From Hyunsoonleella flava (GTDB lineage Bacteria; Bacteroidota; Bacteroidia; Flavobacteriales; Flavobacteriaceae), in assembly GCF_004310325.1 (NCBI RefSeq), contig NZ_SIRT01000001.1, positions 620,001 to 684,000 on the forward strand: DNA of 64,000 bases. Direction: 5' to 3'. The position numbers and the translations under genes were made by a program. Under the pieces are notes generated by a model. It was not told the origin of the DNA. It did not search any database and worked only from the letters and a program-made list of their open reading frames with translations. Shown piece after piece: positions 29,601 to 36,309 of the stretch; position 1 is the first letter of the stretch, and the number at the start of each line of letters is the position of its first letter.

Positions 29601-30125
29601 GTTTGCCCCAGTAATTAAAAATGTATCTGCTAATTCAATATCAGCATAAGAAATAGGTACACTATCTTCTCCAAACGTTTTTTTGTAACCTACCACAGCA
29701 GAACTCATGCATAAGCGCGAATTTGTATCTATATTATTTGTACCTAAAAAACCTTTGGTGAGTTTATTAGCGATGTAGTATTCTTCGGTTAAACTTTGTC
29801 CGGAAACATAAAATCCAACACTATCTGGACCGTGTTTTTTTATTATCGATTTAAAAACGCTCGCAGCTCTATCTAAAGCATCATCCCAACTTACACGTTC
29901 TCTAGGATGAGACCTACTCCAGCGCATTTCAGGATATAAAATTCTATCGGAAGTATCATTAGCTACATAATGCAAATTCATGCCTTTAGAACATAACATG
30001 CCTTTGTTTACAGGATGATCCTTATCCCCCTCAACAAATACTTGGTTATTGGCATCTTTCTTAACAATGATTCCACAGCCAACTCCACAATATGAACAGG
30101 TAGTTTTTACTTCGCTTTTTATCAT
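26604..30125 (-). CDS. nasA: Fused assimilatory nitrate reductase: molybdopterin, FAD and BFD domains
   Basis: This 1173-residue protein joins three modules. Residues 1-about 665 are a NasA/NapA-type molybdopterin oxidoreductase, with [4Fe-4S] ligands C10, C13, C17 and C45 and a probable Mo-ligand C139 in NSRLCMSS. Residues about 683-1090 are an NAD(P)H:FAD disulfide-oxidoreductase-type module (IIIAGAGAAAFRF and IVGGGLLGLELAAAM). Residues about 1115-1165 are a BFD-type [2Fe-2S] domain (CSCSQ and GCGSC). Nitrate to nitrite reduction in the cytoplasm with NAD(P)H as donor is the expected role. No Tat signal is seen. The symbol follows the catalytic part; the fusion combines functions often split between nasA/nasC and nasB. 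Confidence 0.9.
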   Translation of the reverse strand: MIKSEVKTTCSYCGVGCGIIVKKDANNQVFVEGDKDHPVNKGMLCSKGMNLHYVANDTSDRILYPEMRWSRSHPRERVSWDDALDRAASVFKSIIKKHGPDSVGFYVSGQSLTEEYYIANKLTKGFLGTNNIDTNSRLCMSSAVVGYKKTFGEDSVPISYADIELADTFLITGANPAWCHPILFRRLEKHKEENPDIKIIVVDPRKTDTANFADIHLQLLPGTDVMLYNAIGRCLYKRGLIDEDFIKNHTEGFQDYKDLIFKTSLKQASKLCGVPEKDIRKAADIIGLSKGFISMWAMGLNQSVVGTDKNVSLLNLSLITGQVGKPGAGPFSLTGQPNAMGGREVGGMANLLAVHKDLMNEEHRREVAQFWGVDQINPKPGLTATEMFDALESGKMKAVWIACTNPLVSLPNLNRVEKAMKNAKFVVVQDISHKSDTVAFGDLVLPAAAWLEKEGTMTNSERRISYLPKEIEAPGEARPDVEIFCDFAQRMGFRGFDFNSASEIYDEYASMTKGTNIDVSYLNYDRLKNEGTFQWPVPEHRHQGTSRLFEDKKFYTPSQKAKFNVPTSIINTSVLPNASYPLILTTGRIRDQWHTMTKTGKVSRLKTHYPTPVLEIHPVDAYLYKIKDGDITEIKSENGEVRVRASVTENIKKGVVFLPMHWGKQLQSNLNRTNNLTNTHVDPTSKEPDFKFTRVIVSKYKKQAEKIIIAGAGAAAFRFVQNYREQNETDEIHVFSKEPNLFYNRVLLPEYVTEELSWEQLLKIKKAELDKLNIHLHPETYITKIDKTAKTVTDSNGGNHSFDKLILATGSRAFVPKDVQIDLPGRFTMRNKIDADKFKKHLDATGLPPEEQHVVIVGGGLLGLELAAAMKHKNAKITIIQRASRLMERQLDKVSSKLLALDVQERGIQIYFDNEVSTVFDDEDTGELNITLKSGKYITANAIVYAIGTIPNVDIARVNGIACSRGVKVNQHLQSSHPDIFAIGEIAEFNNQLFGITSAAEEQANILANFIAGDVSSSYNGSVLMNILKFNDLNLCSIGDISVPEHDDSYEEIIFTDIKKRYYKKCIVKDDLLIGAVLMGDKNEFAEFKTMIESKIEMADKRNSLLRGASNDAPIIGKLVCSCSQVGQGNIEETIAQGCTDFTELCNKTGAGIGCGSCKTEVREILQNSKVLA

Positions 30126-30291
30126 TTCAAACCAACATTTTACACTAATTACTATATTTTATTTTTCGAAAGCAAGCACTAACTTTATTATTCTGAATAC
30201 CGTAAAAAAGACCTTTTAAATTTTAGATTTGATAAAAACCACATATAAAATTAATATTTAATGCAACAGAACATTAGCACACTTACAAATC

Positions 30292-30307
30292 TAAGTATTA
30301 ATACTTA
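30292..30307. promoter_or_regulatory. Palindromic operator TAAGTA-TTAA-TACTTA upstream of nitrate reductase gene
   Basis: Perfect 6-4-6 inverted repeat, 166 bases before the nitrate reductase ATG at 30125. The distance is much greater than at the other sites, so the transcript may have a long leader. Confidence 0.7.
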
Positions 30308-30585
30308 ATTTTAATGCTAAATTTTACGTATTTACAAATTTATGTGAAGTTGATAATTTGGATATCTTGATTTTGTGGATTTGGTAAAATCAAAAGAAAA
30401 AAGAAATGAAGATTTGAATAAAATGCTTAACCAAACAACAAAAAAAACTAAAAATGAAGAGTATTATAAGAAGAGCCCATCCATTAATAAAAACATTCCA
30501 TAATGCAATATTTCTATTATCAAAGTTTATTGGCTCATTTTTTTATATTTTAAGCCACAAATAGAAAAGCTATAAGTAAAAAGCA

Positions 30586-30607
30586 TACCCCAGAATATTT
30601 GGGGTTA
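30586..30607 (-). terminator. Possible terminator after the response regulator gene
   Basis: The stem TAACCCCA / TGGGGTA has a 6-base loop on the minus strand, followed by GCTTTTTAC. It lies 60 bases beyond the regulator stop; the T run is short. Confidence 0.45.
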
Positions 30608-30666
30608 TGTTTAATAAGGTTTATGAAATAATCTTTGTATTGTCTCAAAAATGAATTATTTTTCGG

Positions 30667-31332
30667 CTAAACCAACCCAAACTCCTTAGCCTTATCGGTC
30701 AATTCTTTCAAATTAGAAACCTCTAATTTTTTCATCAAATTAAAACGATGTACCTCGGCAGTACGTTTGCTTATTTTAAGTTCGTCTGCAATATCCTTAT
30801 TATTTTTCAATTCTAAAACCAAGTCCAAAATTTGCTTTTCGCGTTTGGTAAGATTGAACGGATCTACTTTGGGTGCAGGCTTTGGTGCTACCGCAACGTT
30901 TGTATTACCATTCACAAAATTATTCATGATAATTGCCGAAATATCTCCGGTGAAATATTTACCTCCAGAAGCTACTTTATTTAGGGCTTTTATAAATTCC
31001 TCTTTACTAGCTCCTTTTAATAAATAACCATCTGCACCTGCTTGAATGGCTTGCACTACGTATTCTTCAGAGTCATGCATAGAAAGCACTAAAGTTTTAA
31101 CATCAGAGCCAGATTTGTTGATTTCTCCAACAACCTCAATACCTGTCATTTCTGGCATTCTAATATCAACTATTAGCACATGAGGTTTATTTTTACTAAT
31201 AACCTCTAAAGCCTCTTTTCCGTTAGACGCTTCATCTATAACGTCTATGCCTTTTTGGTCTTCAAGAAGTGCTTTTATACCGTCTCTAACCAAAATATGA
31301 TCGTCCGCTAATACAACATTAATTTTATCCAT
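30667..31332 (-). CDS. NarL/NreC-type LuxR-family response regulator
   Basis: This is a 221-residue two-domain regulator: a receiver (1-120) with acidic pocket D10/D11, phospho-acceptor D56 in LIVDIRMP and the conserved LLKGAS lysine, and a C-terminal LuxR helix-turn-helix (about 155-215, LTKREKQILDLVLE and ISKRTAEVHRFNLMKKL). The nitrate-type histidine kinase at 33257-35071 is its likely partner, although a cytochrome and a RidA gene lie between. A one-mismatch copy of the cluster operator lies 33 bases upstream of the ATG. Confidence 0.9.
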   Translation of the reverse strand: MDKINVVLADDHILVRDGIKALLEDQKGIDVIDEASNGKEALEVISKNKPHVLIVDIRMPEMTGIEVVGEINKSGSDVKTLVLSMHDSEEYVVQAIQAGADGYLLKGASKEEFIKALNKVASGGKYFTGDISAIIMNNFVNGNTNVAVAPKPAPKVDPFNLTKREKQILDLVLELKNNKDIADELKISKRTAEVHRFNLMKKLEVSNLKELTDKAKEFGLV

Positions 31333-31365
31333 ACGTAATCATTGTGCGTTTCAAAGGTACTAAAA

Positions 31366-31381
31366 TAAGTAATATTACGTA
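31366..31381. promoter_or_regulatory. Imperfect operator TAAGTA-ATAT-TACGTA between response regulator and cytochrome genes
   Basis: One mismatch from the TAAGTA-N4-TACTTA palindrome. It is 33 bases before the leftward response regulator ATG and 108 bases before the rightward cytochrome GTG, so it could serve either. A TACGTA also overlaps the regulator start codon at 31332-31337. Confidence 0.55.
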
Positions 31382-31489
31382 TTAATCATTTGTGAAGTAT
31401 TGAGTACCTCATTTTTAATAGTGATGTTGATAATAGATCTTCAAAAAAAAATCAAGAAGTATACTACCTCAATTTTGTAGTTTTATAGA

Positions 31490-32740
31490 GTGATAAAAAA
31501 GGGAATTCTAGCGGTTTTTATTTGTGCAGTGATTACAGTGCTCTATGTATATCAACAAAAGAGCACTTATAATTATGAGTACTTTTCTGTTGGACAAGAT
31601 TTAGAACACCATAACGGACTTAAATTTGCAGGGTCTGAAGCCTGTATTAGCTGTCATGAAGATATTTACAAACAGCACATGACTTCTGCACATTTTTTAA
31701 CTTCTACCATGGCTACAGATACTACTATCAAAGGTATTTATGAAGCCAATAACAATAAACTCAAGATAGGAAAACATCATAGTTTTACAATAAATGAAAA
31801 ACAAGATGGCTTTTATCAAACGCTGAAAAATGACAGTTTAAATACCATTGAAAAAGAACATAAAATTGATATGGTTATCGGTTCTGGTGTAAAAGGACAA
31901 TCATATTTTAGTTGGCAAAAGGATAAACTGTTTCAGCTACAAACATCATATTTTGTACCCACTAAGCAATGGATAAATAGTCCAGGATATAAAGAACATA
32001 CTATTGCAAAGCCTAGACCAATTTCTGTTAGTTGCTTAGAGTGTCATGCTACTTTTGCAAAAACAACTGCGAGCAGTGAAACTAAGTATGAACTTTCAAA
32101 ACGCAGTATGATTTTAGGCGTAGATTGTGAAAGGTGTCATGGGCCAGCTAAAAAACACGTGGAGTACCAAAACAAATTCCCAAATGACACGATAGGAAAA
32201 CATATTGTTAAACAAAGTCAATTATCGCGACAGCAAAAAATGGATATGTGTGCCTTGTGCCATTCAGGATCTAAAACAAAAGCGCCAAATAAAGAATTTC
32301 ATTTTGTTTTGGGCGATACGCTTGACAATTACTTAGTTAAGGATTTTAGAGATTATTACAGAGCAAAATATAAATCGAAATTAGATGTTCACGGCAATCA
32401 AGTAGAACTTTTAGAAGCTAGTAAGTGTTTTCAAAAAACTGAAACGATGGACTGCAATACCTGCCACAGTCCACATAGCAATGAAAGAGGCAATTTAAGT
32501 ATGTTTAATGCTAAATGCATAAACTGTCATACGCATCAAAATATTGAATGTGGATTAACCGAGGTTGCTGATATGCAAACCAAGAATAATTGTATCGATT
32601 GTCACATGCCCATGTTAAAGTCTAACTCTTTAAAAATTCAAAATGAAAGTGGCTTGGTTCAGGTTAAAGTTCGCAGTCATTTTATATCCATAAATCAGAC
32701 ATCAAAAAGTAAAATAAATCAATACATTGATAGTTTATAA
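31490..32740 (+). CDS. Seven-heme cytochrome c (cytochrome c554-like)
   Basis: This is a 416-residue exported or membrane-anchored protein. It has an N-terminal hydrophobic segment (about 5-20) and seven CxxCH heme sites at about 52, 182, 213, 254, 322, 343 and 368. The start is GTG at 31490, as the next Met is far inside. The pattern of single early heme and clustered later hemes resembles the cytochrome c554/doxx-type multiheme family. It lies divergent to the response regulator inside the nitrate cluster, so nitrite or NO chemistry, or electron transfer, is possible but unproven. Confidence 0.85.
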   Translation: MIKKGILAVFICAVITVLYVYQQKSTYNYEYFSVGQDLEHHNGLKFAGSEACISCHEDIYKQHMTSAHFLTSTMATDTTIKGIYEANNNKLKIGKHHSFTINEKQDGFYQTLKNDSLNTIEKEHKIDMVIGSGVKGQSYFSWQKDKLFQLQTSYFVPTKQWINSPGYKEHTIAKPRPISVSCLECHATFAKTTASSETKYELSKRSMILGVDCERCHGPAKKHVEYQNKFPNDTIGKHIVKQSQLSRQQKMDMCALCHSGSKTKAPNKEFHFVLGDTLDNYLVKDFRDYYRAKYKSKLDVHGNQVELLEASKCFQKTETMDCNTCHSPHSNERGNLSMFNAKCINCHTHQNIECGLTEVADMQTKNNCIDCHMPMLKSNSLKIQNESGLVQVKVRSHFISINQTSKSKINQYIDSL

Positions 32741-32819
32741 TAGTGATAGCTTAGGTACTTCTTGGTATTACAGCTATAGTGATGCAACTATAGCTTAAAA
32801 GACCATAACTATTAATAAA

Positions 32820-33200
32820 TTATGATTTTAGAGCCGTGACTTGAATTTCTATTTTCATATTACTGTCAGCTAAACCAGCAGAAAACATTGTAGCAGCAGG
32901 TTTGATGTTACCTAAGTATTTCTGAAGTACTGGCCAGCATTTTTCAAATTCTTCAGCATCAGGTAATATATAGGTTATCCGAACGATATCAGACAAACTA
33001 GCATGTGCTTGCTCTAAAGTATGCTTTATGTTTATCATGCATTGTTCTGTTTGTTGAACAACATCATCACTGATAGTCATTGTTCGATAATCATATCCAG
33101 TTGTTCCTGAGACAAATACCCAATTACCTTGAACTACTGCTCTAGAATACCCTATTTTTTCTTCAAATGTAGAGCCTGAACTTATTAATTTTCTTTTCAT
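32820..33200 (-). CDS. RidA family protein
   Basis: This is a 126-residue YjgF/YER057c/UK114-type protein. RidA members hydrolyse reactive enamine/imine intermediates made by PLP enzymes. Family features are KIGYSRAVVQGNWVFVSGT near the N-terminus and the C-terminal KIEIQVTALKS. The conserved arginine near 105 that binds the substrate carboxylate in canonical RidA is not evident (KPAATMFSAGL), so the activity may differ. It sits between the cytochrome and the histidine kinase genes and is transcribed with the kinase direction. Confidence 0.82.
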   Translation of the reverse strand: MKRKLISSGSTFEEKIGYSRAVVQGNWVFVSGTTGYDYRTMTISDDVVQQTEQCMINIKHTLEQAHASLSDIVRITYILPDAEEFEKCWPVLQKYLGNIKPAATMFSAGLADSNMKIEIQVTALKS

Positions 33201-33256
33201 TGTTAACGTAAAATTTTGAGATGTCGAGACATGCTCAGAATAGTAACAAGCGACTT

Positions 33257-35071
33257 TTATTTTAGCGGGATGTTTAAAGTAACTCGAGTACCTTTACCTT
33301 TTTCAGAAGTTAAAAATAATCGACCATCTATATATTTTATGCGCTCTTGCATAAACGTCATGCCCATACCGCCATCTCCTGTTTTTATCTTTCGTACTTT
33401 ATCAGGATTAAAGCCCTTACCATTATCATCTATTACAACACTTAGCATGTTTTTACTATGAGACAAAGACACTATAATATGAGTAGACTCAGCGTATTTT
33501 ATAGCGTTATTAATAGCTTCTTGAGCTATTCTATATATATTAATTTCTGAGAGCGAATCTAGTCTTTGATTAAAATCGGTTTTATTAAAAAGCACAATTT
33601 CTTTACCTGTTAACCTACCTAACTCATGTGCTAATTTAGTTAATGCTGGTACAATACCATGATCTGTTAATTCTGGTGGTGTTAAATTAAATGTTGCTGT
33701 TCTTACACCTTTGATAATATTTGATGTCAACTCTTTTAAATGCTCAATTTTAGCAGTGGCCTTTTTTACATCTTTAGTATCAATACTTTCTAGATTATAC
33801 TTTAAACCCGTTAACATTTGCCCTATACCATCATGTACGTCTTTAGCAATACGATTTTGTTCTTTTTCTTGGTTTTCAATAATCTTACTAGAAATGATTT
33901 TTTGTTGACTCATCTTCTCCTCAAAACTCTTTTCCGTTAAGCGATCGATTTCCAATTGTGCAGACTTTCTTTCTGTGATTTCTGAAGCAATAATGAGTAA
34001 TTCTGATCGCTCTTCGGTTGCGTTAAAAGGGATTACAGCCATTTCTAGCCAAATATCTTCATTAGGTTTTGTTGTACCTTTTACTTCACCTTGCCATCCG
34101 GTTTTCTTATATTTAGTTATAATATTCTCAATAGCTTCTTGTTCATTTTCTTTATGCGATAGTACATTCCAAAATAATTCAGCATTATTAAACTTAGAGA
34201 AACTAAATAAATGTGAGAACTTATTGCCAATATGAACCATGTTGCCGGAGGGTGTGATTCTTGCAAATAAAAGTGTATCATCCATCGCTCTGGTTAAAGC
34301 ACTCAACTCCTGTATGGATTTTTCCTTGGCTTTGCTCAATTCGTCTGCATCAAACGCCATTTTTTTCGCCCTTCTCTCCGCAGATAATAATTTTTTTAAA
34401 GTGTATCTAACCGATTTTGCTGCTGGCCAAAAGATAAATAAAAACTCGCCCAAGAGAATCAACAATGTCAGTGACGTAAGCCATAATTCCAAATTGCCTA
34501 ACCAGGCTACTTTAGCTTCTGCTTCTTTTTCATATTGATTAACAATAGCATCCATTTGTTCTAGAAATTCACCTTCATAAGCTTTTACTTTTTCAATATC
34601 AGCTACATACTCCTGTAAAAATAAAGACGGGTTATCATCAATTCTACTAATGATACGTTTTGAAGCAGAACTCACCGAATCAAAAACAGGATTCAAAACC
34701 CTAAATTTCTGAGCTATAATCTTACTATTATCTCTAGGCAAACCCAAACTATCATTACCTTGTTGTAATGCATGATGTGATAGTTCCCACAAATTTAGCG
34801 TCTCTTTCAGATTCTGTTTAATAGCATTTCTTTTGTCTGTTTGCGTTAAAGTTAAAAGCGCAACAACATCCTTAGTCAATTTTTGACTTAGCATACGTTG
34901 CCTCCCGGCTACATTTATAACTTTAGAATCACTTTTTTGGCCACTAAGATGGTTTCTAATTAAGATCTGGCTTATAATTACAGAAAGTGCAATAGTACTA
35001 AAGCCAATAATATACAAACGGCGTAGTTTATCAAAAGTCCGCTGGTCTAATGAGTTGCCGTTTTTTGCCAT
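33257..35071 (-). CDS. Histidine kinase with PilJ/NarX-type sensor and PAS domain
   Basis: This is a 604-residue kinase: TM1 (about 20-38), a periplasmic PilJ-type four-helix sensor with VAGRQRMLSQKL near 54-65, TM2 (about 196-217), a PAS domain (about 255-370), then a HisKA_3 dimerisation domain with phospho-acceptor H413 (DVHDGIGQ) and a HATPase domain with DDNGKGF and GMGMTFMQERI. NarX/NarQ use a related N-terminal module with a P-box to bind nitrate, so this is probably the nitrate sensor for the NarL-type regulator at 30667. The gene starts 12 bases downstream of the DUF4202 gene. Confidence 0.88.
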   Translation of the reverse strand: MAKNGNSLDQRTFDKLRRLYIIGFSTIALSVIISQILIRNHLSGQKSDSKVINVAGRQRMLSQKLTKDVVALLTLTQTDKRNAIKQNLKETLNLWELSHHALQQGNDSLGLPRDNSKIIAQKFRVLNPVFDSVSSASKRIISRIDDNPSLFLQEYVADIEKVKAYEGEFLEQMDAIVNQYEKEAEAKVAWLGNLELWLTSLTLLILLGEFLFIFWPAAKSVRYTLKKLLSAERRAKKMAFDADELSKAKEKSIQELSALTRAMDDTLLFARITPSGNMVHIGNKFSHLFSFSKFNNAELFWNVLSHKENEQEAIENIITKYKKTGWQGEVKGTTKPNEDIWLEMAVIPFNATEERSELLIIASEITERKSAQLEIDRLTEKSFEEKMSQQKIISSKIIENQEKEQNRIAKDVHDGIGQMLTGLKYNLESIDTKDVKKATAKIEHLKELTSNIIKGVRTATFNLTPPELTDHGIVPALTKLAHELGRLTGKEIVLFNKTDFNQRLDSLSEINIYRIAQEAINNAIKYAESTHIIVSLSHSKNMLSVVIDDNGKGFNPDKVRKIKTGDGGMGMTFMQERIKYIDGRLFLTSEKGKGTRVTLNIPLK

Positions 35072-35083
35072 ATTCTTTAATTT

Positions 35084-35668
35084 TTAAGATATAGCCTGCT
35101 TTACTAAAGCTAAAGACTTTTCAGAAAAATTCAGTTTTAGAGCTTCTTTTTGGCCGTCTTCACTCATTTTTACCCAAGTTTTTTGAAGAATGTCGATTAC
35201 CTTTTCATCGGGATGTTTTTCAGCAAATTCCTCAAAATAGTAGTCTAAAAACACCAAACAGATGGTATCTTCTAGTGCTTGGGATTCTTCATTTTTTTTG
35301 ATGAGTTTTTTTAAGATTATTTTTCTGATTCTATCAACAAAAATATCATCGTAACCTACTTGTCGTAAAATATCTTCGGTTAAATCTGCATGCATTTTTT
35401 TTAAGGTTTCACGCCATTTTAAATAACCTACACGGTCCATGGGATACTCATCCCTAGCTATTTTCCAGCGGCAAATATGTTGTGCTCTTGCTGCGATTTG
35501 CAGTGCTTTAGATGCATCTGGTTTAAATTGCAACAACTTCCGTGTCATACGTTGGGAATACAATAACTCTTTTGGATATTGTATGCCTGCAACATCGTAA
35601 GTGTTTATATCTTCAGAATTAGCTTTATCTATAAGCGCAATAGCGGTTTCAAAACGTGTGGGCTTCAT
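35084..35668 (-). CDS. DUF4202 domain protein
   Basis: This 194-residue soluble protein belongs to the DUF4202 family by overall length and the motifs AARAQHICRWKIARDEYP and GYLKWRETLKKMHAD, with a conserved CLVFLDYYFEEF near 140. The His and Asp spacing (HICRW... and later KKMHADL) suggests a metal-binding helical fold like HD proteins, but this is inference. It starts the leftward operon with the histidine kinase, immediately behind nirBD, so a link to nitrogen metabolism is likely; no function is established. Confidence 0.82.
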   Translation of the reverse strand: MKPTRFETAIALIDKANSEDINTYDVAGIQYPKELLYSQRMTRKLLQFKPDASKALQIAARAQHICRWKIARDEYPMDRVGYLKWRETLKKMHADLTEDILRQVGYDDIFVDRIRKIILKKLIKKNEESQALEDTICLVFLDYYFEEFAEKHPDEKVIDILQKTWVKMSEDGQKEALKLNFSEKSLALVKQAIS

Positions 35669-35807
35669 GATTAACTTTAGTATTAAATTCTATGTAAGCC
35701 AAGATACACAATTACACTTTTTTATTATGTGGTAGATTTTGGAATTTTTATTTGGTCGGACAAATTTATTTTCATTTTAAATTAAACTTGCAGTAAATAA
35801 AGCAACT

Positions 35808-35885
35808 GCGGTAAAATGAAGAACATTCAAAATTCGTCTTAGTAATTTAATAACCTTTGAATATTAGTTCTTCATAAATTACCGC
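35808..35885. repeat. Inverted repeat GCGGTAA...ATGAAGAAC / GTTCTTCAT...TTACCGC downstream of nirD
   Basis: The left arm is 35808-35824 and the right arm 35867-35885; they pair over two blocks (GCGGTAA/TTACCGC and TGAAGAAC/GTTCTTCA) with a 2-base offset. The loop is about 42 bases. It lies just beyond the nirD stop and could be a 3' hairpin protecting or ending the nirBD transcript. Confidence 0.55.
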
Positions 35886-35905
35886 ATGCTTTTGTAAATT
35901 TTAAT

Positions 35906-36283
35906 CTATTCTGTAAAACCCACATATACATGACCGTCTTCAATTTTTACAGGATACGTAGCAATAGCACCTAAATCTCCATTTAAATTTTCACCATTTT
36001 CCAACGAAAATGTTTTTTTATGCAACGGACAAGCAACTTTAGGAATACCCTTATCATCACCAATCATACCTCTACTTAAAACCATTTCCATTTTATGTGG
36101 GCATAAGTTTTGGCAGGCATACCACTTCGCTATTCTTGCAAAATTGAATACTGCAATTTGCTTATTCTTGTATTTTATACAGGCTCCTCCATCTTGAGGA
36201 AAATCTTCAACTGATGCCGCTTTAAACCATACCTTGACGTCTTCTAGGTTTGTTGTGCAATATTTATCAAGAATTTCTACCAT
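35906..36283 (-). CDS. nirD: Nitrite reductase small subunit with Rieske-type ligands
   Basis: This is a 125-residue NirD-like protein, partner of NirB in NADH-dependent nitrite reduction to ammonium. Unlike E. coli NirD, which lacks cluster ligands, it retains a full Rieske pattern: C61-x-H63 (CPH) and C85-x-x-H88 (CPLH), so it probably binds a [2Fe-2S] cluster. It starts 26 bases after the end of nirB and is transcribed with it. Confidence 0.9.
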   Translation of the reverse strand: MVEILDKYCTTNLEDVKVWFKAASVEDFPQDGGACIKYKNKQIAVFNFARIAKWYACQNLCPHKMEMVLSRGMIGDDKGIPKVACPLHKKTFSLENGENLNGDLGAIATYPVKIEDGHVYVGFTE

Positions 36284-36309
36284 TTTATTTTGTTTTTAAT
36301 GTTGACTAC

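Larger units (their letters stand above)
30126..30666. other. Regulatory intergenic region upstream of the nitrate reductase operon
   Basis: A gap of 541 bases with no convincing gene. It holds the operator at 30292-30307, a TACGTA at 30325-30330 and a hairpin at 30586-30607. A 36-codon hydrophobic reading frame at 30454-30564 (rightward) is the only coding candidate and is not called. Confidence 0.55.

Noticed and set aside
30454-30564. 36-codon hydrophobic reading frame in the nitrate reductase upstream region
   Set aside because: No ribosome-binding context, no family resemblance and AT-rich composition; not enough to call a gene.
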